A stretch of DNA of 64,000 nt from Agrobacterium tumefaciens str. B6 (GCF_001541315.1 NZ_LMVK01000003.1:84776-148775), one strand, 5' to 3'. Shown: positions 31,713 through 40,844, counted from the stretch's first letter. The notes: generated from the letters alone by a model not told the origin. Numbers and translations are program-made.

Positions 31713-32558
31713 ATGAAAAACGCCCTGGCCGGATTTCTGGCCGTCCTGCTGACCGGTACCAGCGCTATCGCTGCCGATCTTTATCAAGCCGAACCCGCGC
31801 CGGCCTATGTCGAAGCCCCCGAGGTTGCGATCACCCAGGCGAGCGGCTGGTATCTGCGCGGCGATGTCGGTTATTCCTTCAACAAGCTGCGCGGCGCCCA
31901 TTATTATCAGGGTGGCCCGGGTGGCTATCTCGCGGATTTCGAAACCGCGAAGATCAAGGACAGCTACATCATCGGCGCCGGCGTCGGTTATCAGTTCAAC
32001 AACTATTTCCGTAGCGACTTAACCTTCGACTACATGGGCAAGTCGGATTTCCGTGGCTCTACTCGTGGCTATTGCGGCAACGGTGCTGACTGCGTCTCGA
32101 CGGACCTGAGTGCGCTGAGGGCCTACACGCTGATGGCAAATGCCTATGTCGATCTTGGCACTTATGGCCGCGTCACGCCTTACGTGGGTGGCGGTATCGG
32201 CGCATCCTATGTGAAATGGGATAAGCTGCGTAACACGTCCTGTGCAACGGACGGATCCGGCTACTGCGACCCGACCACCGAACATGGCGGCAAGGGCAAG
32301 TGGCGCTTTGCCTACGCTCTGATGGCCGGTGCGTCCATTGACGTCACCTGTAACCTGAAGGCCGATATCGGCTACCGTTTCCGCCACATCAACAAGGGCG
32401 ATATGTTCGCTTATGAGAATGGCGGCGGTCCGGGCCGTGACAAGGGCCTCTATTCGCATGAAGTGCGCGTCGGCGGCCGTTATGTCTTCAATGGCTGCGA
32501 CACTGCGCAATACATGCCGCCCGCTGATATTCCGCTGCAGCCTGCCGTTTATAAATAA
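31713..32558 (+). CDS. outer-membrane beta-barrel protein (Omp25/RopB-like)
   Basis: A 281-residue secreted protein with signal peptide KNALAGFLAVLLTGTSAIAA. The mature part alternates polar and hydrophobic/aromatic residues, as in an 8-stranded barrel: GWYLRGDVGYSFNKL, SYIIGAGVGYQFNNYFRSDL, YTLMANAYVDLGTYGRVTPYVGGG and VRVGGRYVFNGC. Two cysteine-containing loops (YCGNGADC and TSCATDGSGYCD) are a notable detail and may form disulfides. The ATG at 31713 follows GGAG. It resembles the rhizobial/Brucella Omp25-RopB group. Monocistronic, with its own terminator. Confidence 0.88.
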   Translation: MKNALAGFLAVLLTGTSAIAADLYQAEPAPAYVEAPEVAITQASGWYLRGDVGYSFNKLRGAHYYQGGPGGYLADFETAKIKDSYIIGAGVGYQFNNYFRSDLTFDYMGKSDFRGSTRGYCGNGADCVSTDLSALRAYTLMANAYVDLGTYGRVTPYVGGGIGASYVKWDKLRNTSCATDGSGYCDPTTEHGGKGKWRFAYALMAGASIDVTCNLKADIGYRFRHINKGDMFAYENGGGPGRDKGLYSHEVRVGGRYVFNGCDTAQYMPPADIPLQPAVYK

Positions 32559-32584
32559 ACGTCACGCACCGCTGGTACTTTCAG

Positions 32585-32620
32585 ACCGTCCGCATCCTCC
32601 GGGTGCGGGCGGTTTTGTTT
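32585..32620 (+). terminator. terminator after the outer-membrane protein gene
   Basis: A long GC-rich stem (ACCGTCCGCATCC / GGGTGCGGGCGGT, with G-T pairs) is followed by TTTTGTTTT. Confidence 0.8.
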
Positions 32621-32717
32621 TACCGGCATCGGACACCGCGCATGACGCATATGGACCAAAATTCTTCTGCGCAGCGACATATTCCGCTTGACTGGGATCG
32701 GCGACAGGAATAGCAAC

Positions 32718-32770
32718 GGCGTCAGGACACCTCTCCCTAACGAGAGGCGCCTATCTGAAAGGGTAGTTAA
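32718..32770 (+). promoter_or_regulatory. serC-type RNA leader (candidate cis-regulatory RNA)
   Basis: Two consecutive hairpins fill the last 53 bases before serC. The first has CCTCTC (32730-32735) pairing GAGAGG (32742-32747), extended by GGCG (32718-32721) with CGCC (32748-32751) around an internal loop. The second has TATCT (32752-32756) pairing GGGTA (32761-32765) across GAAA. The likely Shine-Dalgarno AAAGGG lies in the second hairpin, seven bases from the ATG, so its fold can control translation. This fits the alphaproteobacterial 'serC motif' described upstream of serC-serA; its ligand is not known to me. Confidence 0.7.
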
Positions 32771-33949
32771 ATGACAGATATAGTGAAGCCGGACGTGCGT
32801 CCGGGCAATACGCATTTTTCCTCTGGTCCCTGCTCGAAGCGTCCCGGTTGGTCGCTAGATGCTCTCTCCGATGCACCGCTCGGTCGCTCGCATCGCGCCA
32901 AGGTTGGCAAAGCCAAGCTGAAGCAGGCCATTGATCTCACCCGTGAAATTCTTGATGTTCCTGCCGATTATCGCATCGGCATCGTTCCCGCATCCGACAC
33001 CGGCGCTGTTGAAATGGCGCTCTGGTCGCTGCTGGGCGAACGCGGCGTTGACATGCTCGCTTGGGAAAGCTTCGGCGCTGGCTGGGTTACCGACGTCATC
33101 AAGCAGCTTAAGCTGAAGGACGTGCGCAAGTTCGAGGCCGATTACGGTCTGCTGCCGAATCTCGCCGAAGTCGATTTCGACCGTGACGTCGTCTTCACCT
33201 GGAACGGCACCACCTCTGGCGTTCGCGTTCCCAATGCCGACTTCATCCCTGCCGACCGTAAGGGCCTGACCATCTGCGACGCCACCTCGGCGGCCTTCGC
33301 GCAGGACATGGACTTTACGAAACTCGACGTCGTCACCTTCTCCTGGCAGAAGGTTCTGGGCGGCGAGGGCGGCCATGGCGTCATCATTCTTTCGCCCCGC
33401 GCCGTCGAGCGCCTCCTTAGCTACGCGCCGGCATGGCCGCTGCCGAAAATCTTCCGCATGGTCTCCGGCGGTAAGCTGATCGAAGGCATCTTCACCGGCG
33501 AAACCATCAACACGCCGTCCATGCTCTGCGTGGAAGATTACATCGACGCGCTGCTGTGGGCGAAGAACCTCGGTGGCCTTAAGGCGCTGATCGGCCGTGC
33601 CGATGCCAATGCCAAGGTCATCTACGACTTCATCGAGAAGAATAACTGGATCGCCAACCTGGCCGTCAAGCCGGAAACCCGCTCCAACACCTCCGTCTGC
33701 CTGAAGATCGTTGATCCCGAGGTGCAGGCGCTGGATGCGGCCGCACAGGCCGATTTCGCCAAGGGCGTCGTTGCCCTGCTCGAAAAGGAAAATGTCGCCC
33801 TCGATATCGGCGCTTACCGTGACGCACCGTCCGGTCTGCGCATCTGGGCCGGTGCGACCATCGAGACGGCCGATATGGAAGCCGTCATGCCCTGGCTCGC
33901 CTGGGCTTACCAGACGCAGAAGGCAGCACTTTCCAAGGCTGCCGCCTGA
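32771..33949 (+). CDS. serC: phosphoserine aminotransferase
   Basis: SerC (392 aa) is the PLP enzyme making phosphoserine from 3-phosphohydroxypyruvate and glutamate; it also acts in pyridoxal phosphate synthesis in many bacteria. It shows the alphaproteobacterial class: [17 protein letters not shown] near the N-terminus, [15 protein letters not shown] with the PLP-binding Asp, and [17 protein letters not shown] with the Schiff-base Lys (about residue 196). The gene is preceded by a structured leader and followed 83 bp later by serA. Confidence 0.97.
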   Translation: MTDIVKPDVRPGNTHFSSGPCSKRPGWSLDALSDAPLGRSHRAKVGKAKLKQAIDLTREILDVPADYRIGIVPASDTGAVEMALWSLLGERGVDMLAWESFGAGWVTDVIKQLKLKDVRKFEADYGLLPNLAEVDFDRDVVFTWNGTTSGVRVPNADFIPADRKGLTICDATSAAFAQDMDFTKLDVVTFSWQKVLGGEGGHGVIILSPRAVERLLSYAPAWPLPKIFRMVSGGKLIEGIFTGETINTPSMLCVEDYIDALLWAKNLGGLKALIGRADANAKVIYDFIEKNNWIANLAVKPETRSNTSVCLKIVDPEVQALDAAAQADFAKGVVALLEKENVALDIGAYRDAPSGLRIWAGATIETADMEAVMPWLAWAYQTQKAALSKAAA

Positions 33950-34032
33950 TTTTGATACCGGCCCTGCGCTGATGCAGGGCCGCACATTCCCCGCTTTCAA
34001 AACTGCACCGCTTTTCAAGGAGCCCGTGAACC

Positions 34033-35628
34033 ATGGCACCTCGCGTACTCGTATCCGACGAACTGTCGGAAACCGCCGTCCAGATTTTCCGTGATCGTGG
34101 CGTCGAAGTCGATTTCCAGCCGAAGCTCGGCAAGGACAAGGACAAACTTGCCGAAATCATCGGCAATTACGATGGTCTCGCCATTCGTTCCGCCACCAAG
34201 GCGACCGAAAAGCTGATCGAGGCGGCAACCAACCTCAAGGTCATCGGCCGCGCCGGCATCGGCGTCGACAATGTCGATATTCCGGCCGCCTCGCGCCGCG
34301 GTATCATCGTCATGAACACACCGTTCGGCAACTCCATCACGACTGCGGAACATGCCATCGCGCTGATGTTTGCCGTTGCGCGCCAGCTTCCGGCCGCCGA
34401 CAGCTCTACGCAGGCCGGCAAGTGGGAAAAGTCGAAATTCATGGGTGTCGAAATCACCGGCAAGACGCTCGGCGTCATCGGCGCCGGCAATATCGGCTCC
34501 ATCGTCTGCTCGCGTGCGCTTGGTCTCAAGATGCATGTTCTGGCCTATGACCCCTTCCTGTCGCCGGAGCGTGCGCAGGAAATGGGCGTGACCAAGGTTG
34601 AACTGGACGAACTTCTGGCCCAGGCAGATTTCATCACCCTGCATGTGCCGATGACCGACAAGACGCGCGGCATCCTCAATGCCGAAAACCTTGCCAAGAC
34701 CAAGAAGGGCGTGCGTATCGTCAACTGCGCCCGTGGCGGTCTGGTGGATGAAGCGGCTCTTGCCGAAGCCATCAAGTCCGGCCATGTCGCCGGCGCCGGT
34801 TTTGACGTTTTCGAAGTCGAGCCCGCCACCGAAAGCCCGCTTTTCGGCCTGCCCAACGTCGTCTGCACGCCGCATCTCGGCGCATCAACCACGGAAGCGC
34901 AGGAAAACGTCGCCCTTCAGGTTGCCGAGCAGATGTCGGATTATCTGGTCAAGGGTGCGGTTTCTAACGCCATCAACATGCCGTCGATCACGGCCGAGGA
35001 AGCGCCGCGCCTGAAGCCCTTCATTCGTCTTGCGGATGTTCTCGGTTCCTTCGTCGGTCAGGTGCAGGAAAGCGCCACCAAGGAAATCGAAATCCTTTAT
35101 GACGGCGCAACCGCCAACATGAACACCAAGGCATTGACCAGTGCATTGCTGGCCGGCCTGATCCGCAGCCAGGTGGCTGACGTGAACATGGTTTCCGCAC
35201 CCGTCATGATCAAGGAAAAGGGTATCATCCTCTCCGAAGTCAAGCGCGATAAGACCGGCGTTTACGACGGTTACATCAAGCTGACGGTCAAGACCGAAAA
35301 CCAGATACGCTCGGTTGCCGGCACGGTGTTCTCGGATGGCAAGCCGCGCTTCATTCAGATCAAGAACATCAACATGGATGCGGATGTCGGATCGCACATG
35401 ATCTACATCACCAACACCGACGTTCCCGGCATGATCGGCTTCATGGGCACGACGCTCGGCGAAGCTGGCGTTAACATCGCCAACTTCCAGCTCGGCCGTG
35501 AAAAGGAAGGCGGCGACGCCATCGCGCTGCTCTATGTTGACGGCCCGGTTTCCGAAGAGGTGCTGGACAAGCTGCGCGCCAACCCGGCCATCCGCCAGGT
35601 CAAGCCGCTGACGTTTAACGTCGACTGA
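34033..35628 (+). CDS. serA: D-3-phosphoglycerate dehydrogenase
   Basis: SerA (531 aa) performs the first step of serine synthesis, oxidising 3-phosphoglycerate with NAD+. The substrate domain is split around a Rossmann domain carrying GVIGAGNIGSIV (about 152-163). The catalytic Arg lies in NCARGGLVDE, the Glu in EVEPATESPLF and the His in PHLGAST. After about residue 320 comes the long ASB domain, then a C-terminal ACT domain with NTDVPGMIGFMGTTLGEAGVNIA, as in the long SerA type. The ACT domain is the usual site for serine feedback. It forms an operon with serC. Confidence 0.97.
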   Translation: MAPRVLVSDELSETAVQIFRDRGVEVDFQPKLGKDKDKLAEIIGNYDGLAIRSATKATEKLIEAATNLKVIGRAGIGVDNVDIPAASRRGIIVMNTPFGNSITTAEHAIALMFAVARQLPAADSSTQAGKWEKSKFMGVEITGKTLGVIGAGNIGSIVCSRALGLKMHVLAYDPFLSPERAQEMGVTKVELDELLAQADFITLHVPMTDKTRGILNAENLAKTKKGVRIVNCARGGLVDEAALAEAIKSGHVAGAGFDVFEVEPATESPLFGLPNVVCTPHLGASTTEAQENVALQVAEQMSDYLVKGAVSNAINMPSITAEEAPRLKPFIRLADVLGSFVGQVQESATKEIEILYDGATANMNTKALTSALLAGLIRSQVADVNMVSAPVMIKEKGIILSEVKRDKTGVYDGYIKLTVKTENQIRSVAGTVFSDGKPRFIQIKNINMDADVGSHMIYITNTDVPGMIGFMGTTLGEAGVNIANFQLGREKEGGDAIALLYVDGPVSEEVLDKLRANPAIRQVKPLTFNVD

Positions 35629-35658
35629 TCTATCGTTCCTCCCAAGGGGACAATAAGG

Positions 35659-35691
35659 ACCGGTGCAGGGGCAACCCTGCGCCGGTTTTTG
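35659..35691 (+). terminator. terminator after serA
   Basis: A 12-bp stem (ACCGGTGCAGGG / CCCTGCGCCGGT) with a GCAA loop is followed by TTTTTG TTTC. Confidence 0.85.
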
Positions 35692-35850
35692 TTTCTCCAG
35701 TTGCCCATTTTATGGCAATCCGCGCCGGTCTCGCGCCCCGGTTGCATATCACAAAAAATTTAAGCCGAGTGGTCTAAAAATGATGATCATGAGTTGCTAT
35801 ATCGCCTGCTGAGATGCCGCTCATGGGAGGGCGGCCAACAGGAGATAACG

Positions 35851-36927
35851 ATGTTTGCTGCCTTTCGGCGCTTCAAGGGTTTGTTCGCAGTCGCCGCGCT
35901 TGGTATCGCGGTGTCTTTCGTAGCTGTTGATATGGCAGAAGCACGCCGCGCCAGCGGTGGTTTCGGCAGCCGCGGCACGCGCACCTATTCGGCTCCGCCT
36001 TCGACCAGCACGGCGCCCGGCCAGACCGCGCCGATCAACCGCAGCATGACGCCCAATACTAATCAGGCAGCACCGAGCGCTGCTCAGCCGGCCCGTCCCG
36101 GTGCGCAGGCGCCGCAGCAAAATCGCGGCCTGTTCGGCGGCATGATGGGTGGTTTGATGGGCGGCCTGTTGATGGGCGGCCTGTTCGGCATGCTTCTCGG
36201 CGGTGGCTTTGGTGGCATGGCCGGTTTCTTCGGCATGCTGCTGCAGGTGGCGCTGATCGGCCTCCTCGTTATGCTCGCCATGCGTTTCTTCGCATCGCGC
36301 CGTCAGGGTCAGCCCGCTTATGGCTCGGCCGGCGGTTCGCAGCGCACGGATCATTCAAGTTCCTCCTATAATGGCGGTTCGCAGGCGGGTCCTTCCGCAT
36401 CCTCGTTCAAGATTCCGAAGATTGGTGCTCTGGCCGGTGCTGCGGGTGGTGCTGCGGCTGCTACTGCGGCAACGGCAAAGCCCGTGCCCCACGCCAATGC
36501 CATCTCGGAAGGCGATGAAATCGGTATCACGCAGGGTGACCTCGAAACCTTCCAGAAAATGCTGGAAGATGTGCAGGCTGCCTATGCGGCCGAGGATTAC
36601 GGCACGCTGCGCAAGCTGACGACGCCGGAAGCCATGTCCTATCTCGCGGAAGAACTGAGCGACAACGCGACCAGCGGTGTGAAAAACGACGTGCGCGACG
36701 TGACGCTGCTGCAGGGCGATGTCGCCGAAGCCTGGCACGAAGAAGGGCAGGATTACGCAACGGTTGCGATGCGTTACTCCGCCATCGACGTGATGCGTGA
36801 CCGCACGTCCGGCAAGGTAGTCGAAGGCGATGAACAGCATCCGTCCGAAGCGGTCGAGATGTGGACCTTCGTCCGTCGCCCCGGCAACGATAACTGGCAG
36901 GTCGCCGCCATTCAGGCCGCTGCCTGA
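35851..36927 (+). CDS. Tim44-like domain protein
   Basis: A 358-residue membrane-associated protein. A signal-anchor (RFKGLFAVAALGIAVSFVAV) is followed by a Ser/Pro/Gln-rich segment. Then comes a Gly/Met-rich hydrophobic stretch (FGGMMGGLMGGLLMGGLFGM) and a TM helix (QVALIGLLVMLAMRFF). The C-terminal Tim44-like domain (about residues 225-358) has EGDEIGITQGDLETFQKMLEDV and ends WTFVRRPGNDNWQVAAIQA. The ATG at 35851 has GGAGA upstream. The domain is shared with mitochondrial import protein Tim44. The bacterial role is not established; I infer an envelope-located scaffold. Confidence 0.87.
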   Translation: MFAAFRRFKGLFAVAALGIAVSFVAVDMAEARRASGGFGSRGTRTYSAPPSTSTAPGQTAPINRSMTPNTNQAAPSAAQPARPGAQAPQQNRGLFGGMMGGLMGGLLMGGLFGMLLGGGFGGMAGFFGMLLQVALIGLLVMLAMRFFASRRQGQPAYGSAGGSQRTDHSSSSYNGGSQAGPSASSFKIPKIGALAGAAGGAAAATAATAKPVPHANAISEGDEIGITQGDLETFQKMLEDVQAAYAAEDYGTLRKLTTPEAMSYLAEELSDNATSGVKNDVRDVTLLQGDVAEAWHEEGQDYATVAMRYSAIDVMRDRTSGKVVEGDEQHPSEAVEMWTFVRRPGNDNWQVAAIQAAA

Positions 36928-36958
36928 GGCAACAGCCCGAGTTTTATCGAACGAAATG

Positions 36959-36992
36959 GCCCGGAGGTTCACGAACCTCCGGGCTTTTGTTT
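36959..36992 (+). terminator. terminator after the Tim44-like gene
   Basis: A near-perfect GC-rich hairpin (GCCCGGAGGTT / AACCTCCGGGC) is followed by TTTTGTTT. Confidence 0.85.
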
Positions 36993-37417
36993 ATCAGGAC
37001 GCAAAGACGTCGACCGTCCTGAAATTTCGTCCCGGATACTCCTTGCCCTGGGCAGACGCGGCAGGGCAAAAAACCGATTGATAAATCTAACGGGTGATAT
37101 CTCCGCCGATCATTGGCTGCAATTTCCGCTTCACCCTGCTATGCAGGGCTTTGAGCCCTGTTTGTCGTGGCATGTCGCCGGTGCATGGCTCGACCGCTTC
37201 ACGGAATTGCCTTTTTTCATTCATCCGGCATTCAGTCCCTGCATCCTAACCAGAAAGCATACACGTCAATGTGACTTTTCGCGCCGGTTCTAAACCGCTT
37301 TGGAAAGGGAACCACAGCCGCAAAACAGCGTTGACAATCCAATTCCCGGCCCGCCTCCCGCAAGCCGGGCTGGGTGGCCGGGCAATGCACGGCCCGCGAG
37401 AACGGAGAGCTATCGAG
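36993..37417. other. 425-bp intergenic region upstream of opgC
   Basis: The region holds an 8-bp inverted repeat (TCAGGACG at 36994-37001 with CGTCCTGA at 37015-37022) just after the terminator and presumably the opgC promoter. Two short open frames (37078-37293 and the upstream extension of opgC) lack ribosome-binding sites and family character. Nothing else is recognisable. Confidence 0.4.
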
Positions 37418-38608
37418 ATGAAACGCTTCGACCTGATCGACGGGATGCGTGGTTACTTCCTCGTCTTCATGCTGATCAACCATCTGGTGTTTGCCGGCGG
37501 CTTCTGGCTGGTGGAAATCAATCACCGGCAGTTTGCCTTTGTCGAGGACGCGCAGGGCTTCGTCTTCCTGTCCGGCCTGCTGATCGGCATGGTCTATGCG
37601 CGCAAGATGATGAAATATGGCTATGACGCCGGCAAACAGATGATCTGGAACCGGGCGATGGAGCTTTATCGTTATGCGATGGGTCTCGTCATCGCCGTGC
37701 TGTTCTTCCGCATGGTCATCCCGCATGCGCCCTATATCTGGTACAACTGGCTGGGTATGACGACGTTCGACGATCCGCTGCGTCTGGCGGCGATTGCGAC
37801 ATTCCTCTTCCAGCCGACCTTCATGGATATTCTGCCGCAATATATCGTCTACATGCTGTTTGCGCCGGTCCTTGTTAAGCTCTGCCTTGACGGCAAGTGG
37901 GCGTATGTCATGGCCGGTTCCCTGCTGGTCTGGATGGCGGGCCAGCTTGGTCTTCAGCAGATCGTGACGACGCCGCTCAACGAACTCGTCAAGGGTGCGG
38001 ACGAGCAGGGTATCCGCGTCAGCTTCAACCTGCTCGGCTGGCAGTTGGTTTTCTATTCGGGGCTGGTGATGGGCGCGATGACGGCGCAGAACCGCATTCC
38101 GTGGAAGGCGATCTTCTCACCGCAGCACACATGGCTTCCAAAGGCAGCGCTTGTCATCTGCCTGTTCTTCATGCCGCTGCGCATCGCCACCGCCTGGGGC
38201 CTGATGCCGGAATTCATGATGGGCAAGTTCTCCACCATGGAAATCCGCGCCGATTTCGGCCCGGTTTACCTCATCAACTTCCTGGCGGTTGGCGTTGGCC
38301 TGACCTGGCTGGTGATTGCCGGTCCGCACCACCACCGTCCGCTTGTGCGCTCCATTGCTGAGGGCGTCATCTGGGTGCTGTCGTTGAAGTTCCTGCAACT
38401 GCTCGGTCGCCATTCGCTGCAGGTCTATGTCTGGCATGTGGCGATCGTCTACGGCGTCTATTATCTCGACGGCCGCACGGCGGAACTGTCGCAGCTGAAC
38501 AAGACGCTGATCGCTTTCACGGCCATCGGATTGCTGGCCTTGCCGGCCCTGTGGCGGGAGCGCGACAAGTGGTTCGGCAGCAGCGGCCAGAAGACGGCCG
38601 GCGCTTAA
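37418..38608 (+). CDS. opgC: OpgC-type membrane acyltransferase (glucan succinylation)
   Basis: A 396-residue multi-pass inner-membrane protein with about ten hydrophobic helices. It begins MKRFDLIDGMRGYFLVFMLI, the OpgC signature in which a conserved Asp-Gly-X-Arg-Gly motif opens helix one. FVFLSGLLIGMVYARKM follows. OpgC proteins add succinyl groups to osmoregulated periplasmic glucans (cyclic beta-glucans in Rhizobiaceae), giving them negative charge. The ATG at 37418 lies at this motif; the frame is open 49 codons further up, but that part is not conserved-looking. Monocistronic. Acyl donor and acceptor are inferred from the family. Confidence 0.85.
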   Translation: MKRFDLIDGMRGYFLVFMLINHLVFAGGFWLVEINHRQFAFVEDAQGFVFLSGLLIGMVYARKMMKYGYDAGKQMIWNRAMELYRYAMGLVIAVLFFRMVIPHAPYIWYNWLGMTTFDDPLRLAAIATFLFQPTFMDILPQYIVYMLFAPVLVKLCLDGKWAYVMAGSLLVWMAGQLGLQQIVTTPLNELVKGADEQGIRVSFNLLGWQLVFYSGLVMGAMTAQNRIPWKAIFSPQHTWLPKAALVICLFFMPLRIATAWGLMPEFMMGKFSTMEIRADFGPVYLINFLAVGVGLTWLVIAGPHHHRPLVRSIAEGVIWVLSLKFLQLLGRHSLQVYVWHVAIVYGVYYLDGRTAELSQLNKTLIAFTAIGLLALPALWRERDKWFGSSGQKTAGA

Positions 38609-38815
38609 CAGCCTGTCGCGGACCGAATCTGATTGCTTTGCGGGGCGGTTTTCCGCCCCGTACTTGCGTGCGCGGCCATTCCTTTCTATATGCAGCCCTT
38701 AAATCCGCAGGATGGCGAGACAGGACGGCCCGATTGATGGCCATGGTTTCTCGCGGCGGATGACCGACAGGCGGCGGGGCCTTTACCCCCGTTATGACTG
38801 ACGATGGGAAAAAAC

Positions 38816-40012
38816 GTGAATACGCTCGATTTTGACAAGAGGCCGGAAGATACCCGGATCGTTGTCGCCATGTCCGGTGGCGTCGATTCTTCCGTGGTGG
38901 CCGGTATCCTCAAGCGCGAGGGCTATGATGTCCTCGGCATTACCCTCCAGCTTTACGACCACGGTGCCGCCGTGCACCGCGCCGGCTCCTGTTGCGCCGG
39001 GCAGGATATCGACGATGCGCGCAGGGTCTGCGAAACGCTCGGCATTCCCCACTACGTGCTGGATTACGAAGCGCGGTTCCGCGAAACCGTCATCAACCCC
39101 TTTGCCGAAGCCTATGCGATGGGCGAGACGCCGATCCCCTGCGTGGCCTGCAACCAGACGGTAAAATTCGCCGATCTGCTCGCCACGGCGCAGGAACTGG
39201 GTGCGGATGCGCTGGCAACCGGCCATTATATCCGCTCGCGCCCCAATCCCGTTGCCGGACAGCCGGGCCGTCGCGCGCTCTATCGCCCTATCGACAGCGA
39301 CCGTGACCAGAGCTGGTTCCTGTTTGCGACGACGCAGGAGCAGATCGACTATCTGCGCTTCCCGCTCGGCGGCCTCTCCAAGGCCGAAACGCGGGCGCTG
39401 GCGGAAGATATGGGGCTTGTCGTCGCCAAGAAGGCCGACAGCCAGGACATCTGTTTCGTGCCGCAGGGCAAATACACCGATATCATCAACAAGCTGAAGC
39501 CGAATGCGGCATTGGCGGGCGATATCGTCCATCTGGACGGGCGCGTGCTCGGCCGCCATGACGGCATCGTGCATTATACCATCGGCCAACGCCGGGGCAT
39601 CGGCGTCGCGACCGGAGAGCCGCTCTACGTCGTGCATCTCGATGCGCGGGGCCGCCGGGTCATCGTTGGCCCGCGCGAAGCGCTGGAAACCCGCCGGGTC
39701 TATCTGCGCGACATGAACTGGCTGGGCGATGGCGAGCTGGTAAATGATGCAGGGCAGGGCTTTGCCTGTTTCGCCAAGGTGCGCTCCACCCGTCCGCCAA
39801 CCGAAGCGATGCTGCATGCAGACGAAAACGGCATCTATGTGGATCTGATGACCGGTGAGGCCGGCGTCGCTCCTGGCCAGGCCTGCGTGCTTTATTCCGC
39901 ACCGGGGGCCGATGCCCGCGTTTACGGCGGCGGTTTCATCGAACGGTCGGAACGCTCAGTGGATGCCGAGGCATCGCTCAAGGCGCTTCTGGAAAAGCCG
40001 GTTGCCGCCTGA
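38816..40012 (+). CDS. mnmA: tRNA-specific 2-thiouridylase MnmA
   Basis: MnmA (398 aa) inserts sulfur at C2 of U34 in tRNA-Lys, -Glu and -Gln. The PP-loop SGGVDSS is at residues 20-26. The catalytic Cys112 lies in [15 protein letters not shown] and the persulfide Cys in [14 protein letters not shown] (about 208). The C-terminal beta-barrel domain includes [14 protein letters not shown] prefer the GTG at 38816 (product [10 protein letters not shown]) over an ATG at 38804, because GGGAAAAAA sits just before the GTG and the shorter N-terminus is the familiar rhizobial form. The sulfur relay gene tusA lies far off at 56.5 kb. Confidence 0.96.
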   Translation: MNTLDFDKRPEDTRIVVAMSGGVDSSVVAGILKREGYDVLGITLQLYDHGAAVHRAGSCCAGQDIDDARRVCETLGIPHYVLDYEARFRETVINPFAEAYAMGETPIPCVACNQTVKFADLLATAQELGADALATGHYIRSRPNPVAGQPGRRALYRPIDSDRDQSWFLFATTQEQIDYLRFPLGGLSKAETRALAEDMGLVVAKKADSQDICFVPQGKYTDIINKLKPNAALAGDIVHLDGRVLGRHDGIVHYTIGQRRGIGVATGEPLYVVHLDARGRRVIVGPREALETRRVYLRDMNWLGDGELVNDAGQGFACFAKVRSTRPPTEAMLHADENGIYVDLMTGEAGVAPGQACVLYSAPGADARVYGGGFIERSERSVDAEASLKALLEKPVAA

Positions 40013-40016
40013 AACC

Positions 40017-40053
40017 ATTCGCTTTTCGCAGCAATGCGGAAAGCGAATTTTTT
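40017..40053 (+). terminator. terminator after mnmA
   Basis: A long hairpin (ATTCGCTTTTCGCA / TGCGGAAAGCGAAT) with a short loop is followed by five T, just before the tRNA promoter. Confidence 0.85.
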
Positions 40054-40066
40054 GCGCATCTTGCGC

Positions 40067-40096
40067 TTGACACTTTGGGGAGCGGCACCTTATAAG
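40067..40096 (+). promoter_or_regulatory. sigma70-type promoter of the CAT tRNA gene
   Basis: A consensus -35 TTGACA (40067-40072) and a -10 TATAAG (40091-40096) are separated by 18 bases. They place the start near 40103, about 45 bases before the mature tRNA. Confidence 0.75.
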
Positions 40097-40147
40097 CCGC
40101 TCATCCTGATGGAACGGTCGGTCACATGACTGTCACGTTTCCACTGT

Positions 40148-40224
40148 GGCGGGGTAGCTCAGGTGGTTAGAGCAGCGGAATCATAATCCGCGTGTCGGGG
40201 GTTCAAGTCCCTCTCCCGCTACCA
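40148..40224 (+). tRNA. tRNA with CAT anticodon (elongator Met, or Ile2 read after lysidine modification)
   Basis: A 77-base tRNA with encoded CCA. The arms can be read as acceptor GGCGGGG (with G-T pairs at both ends of the stem), D-arm GCTC...GAGC, anticodon stem GCGGA/TCCGC with loop ATCATAA, and T-arm GGGGG TTCAAGT CCCTC. The anticodon is CAT. It lacks the unpaired 1-72 pair of an initiator. The T-loop TTCAAGT resembles that of E. coli tRNA-Ile2 more than elongator Met, so both identities stay open. Confidence 0.93.
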
Positions 40225-40443
40225 CTTTCCTTCATATGAAAAATCCAAACCGCGTCGTTCTGCGCCCGTGTTTCGTTGCTTTTCCGAGCGGGAAAAACGA
40301 TGGATCATTTGGTGTTTGCCGGTAAGTTTCGCCCAAAAAAAGGGAAACCCGCTTACTGCAAAAATGCAGCCAGCGGGTCTCAACCTCTACCCCCTCCCAC
40401 AAGGGCGGCTGCACAAAAGCACATTGAATGAATTATGGCAAGA

Positions 40444-40722
40444 TCAAGGCGACCATATTGTTGCGGTGGAGGGCCCTGTTCTCCAGTTTATTGGTGGATG
40501 GCAAAGCGTGACCAGTTCCGTGCGCCGTTGGTAAGGGGAGCGATAGGACACCAGGTTTTCGGTGCAGCCCATTTTTTCAACGGCCCGCGGTTGGTAATGT
40601 GTCTTGTGCGGTGAAACCTGTTCGCGGCCATAAACGATCATGTCTGCGGCAAGCGAGGTGTTTGGTATCGACAGGACGGCGAATGCGGCAGTCAAAAGAA
40701 TTCTTCTCGAATATGCGGACAT
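40444..40722 (-). CDS. small secreted protein, function unknown
   Basis: A 92-residue protein with a clear Sec signal peptide (YSRRILLTAAFAVLSIPNTSLA, split as YSRRILLTAAF and AVLSIPNTSLA) cleaved before ADMIVYG. The mature 65 residues contain two cysteines, in EKMGCTENLVSY and LVTLCHPPINW, which could form a disulfide. GGGGAAGAG lies just before the ATG at 40722. I do not recognise a family. It stands alone between two tRNA genes. Confidence 0.7.
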   Translation of the reverse strand: MSAYSRRILLTAAFAVLSIPNTSLAADMIVYGREQVSPHKTHYQPRAVEKMGCTENLVSYRSPYQRRTELVTLCHPPINWRTGPSTATIWSP

Positions 40723-40815
40723 GGCTCTTCCCCTGTTTATCAACGCAGGAGAACGTCCGGCGCTATGAGCCGTTCCAGGGTTGATGCTGATATTTTCGCG
40801 CGTGGCGGCGGCGGC

Positions 40816-40842
40816 AAAAAAAGATGCCCGCTCAAGGCGGGC
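40816..40842 (-). terminator. terminator downstream of tRNA-Gly and a possible small ORF
   Basis: On the minus strand the stem GCCCGC / GCGGGC is followed by ATC and seven T. It ends the transcript that begins at the tRNA-Gly promoter about 350 bases upstream. Confidence 0.75.
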
Positions 40843-40844
40843 AA

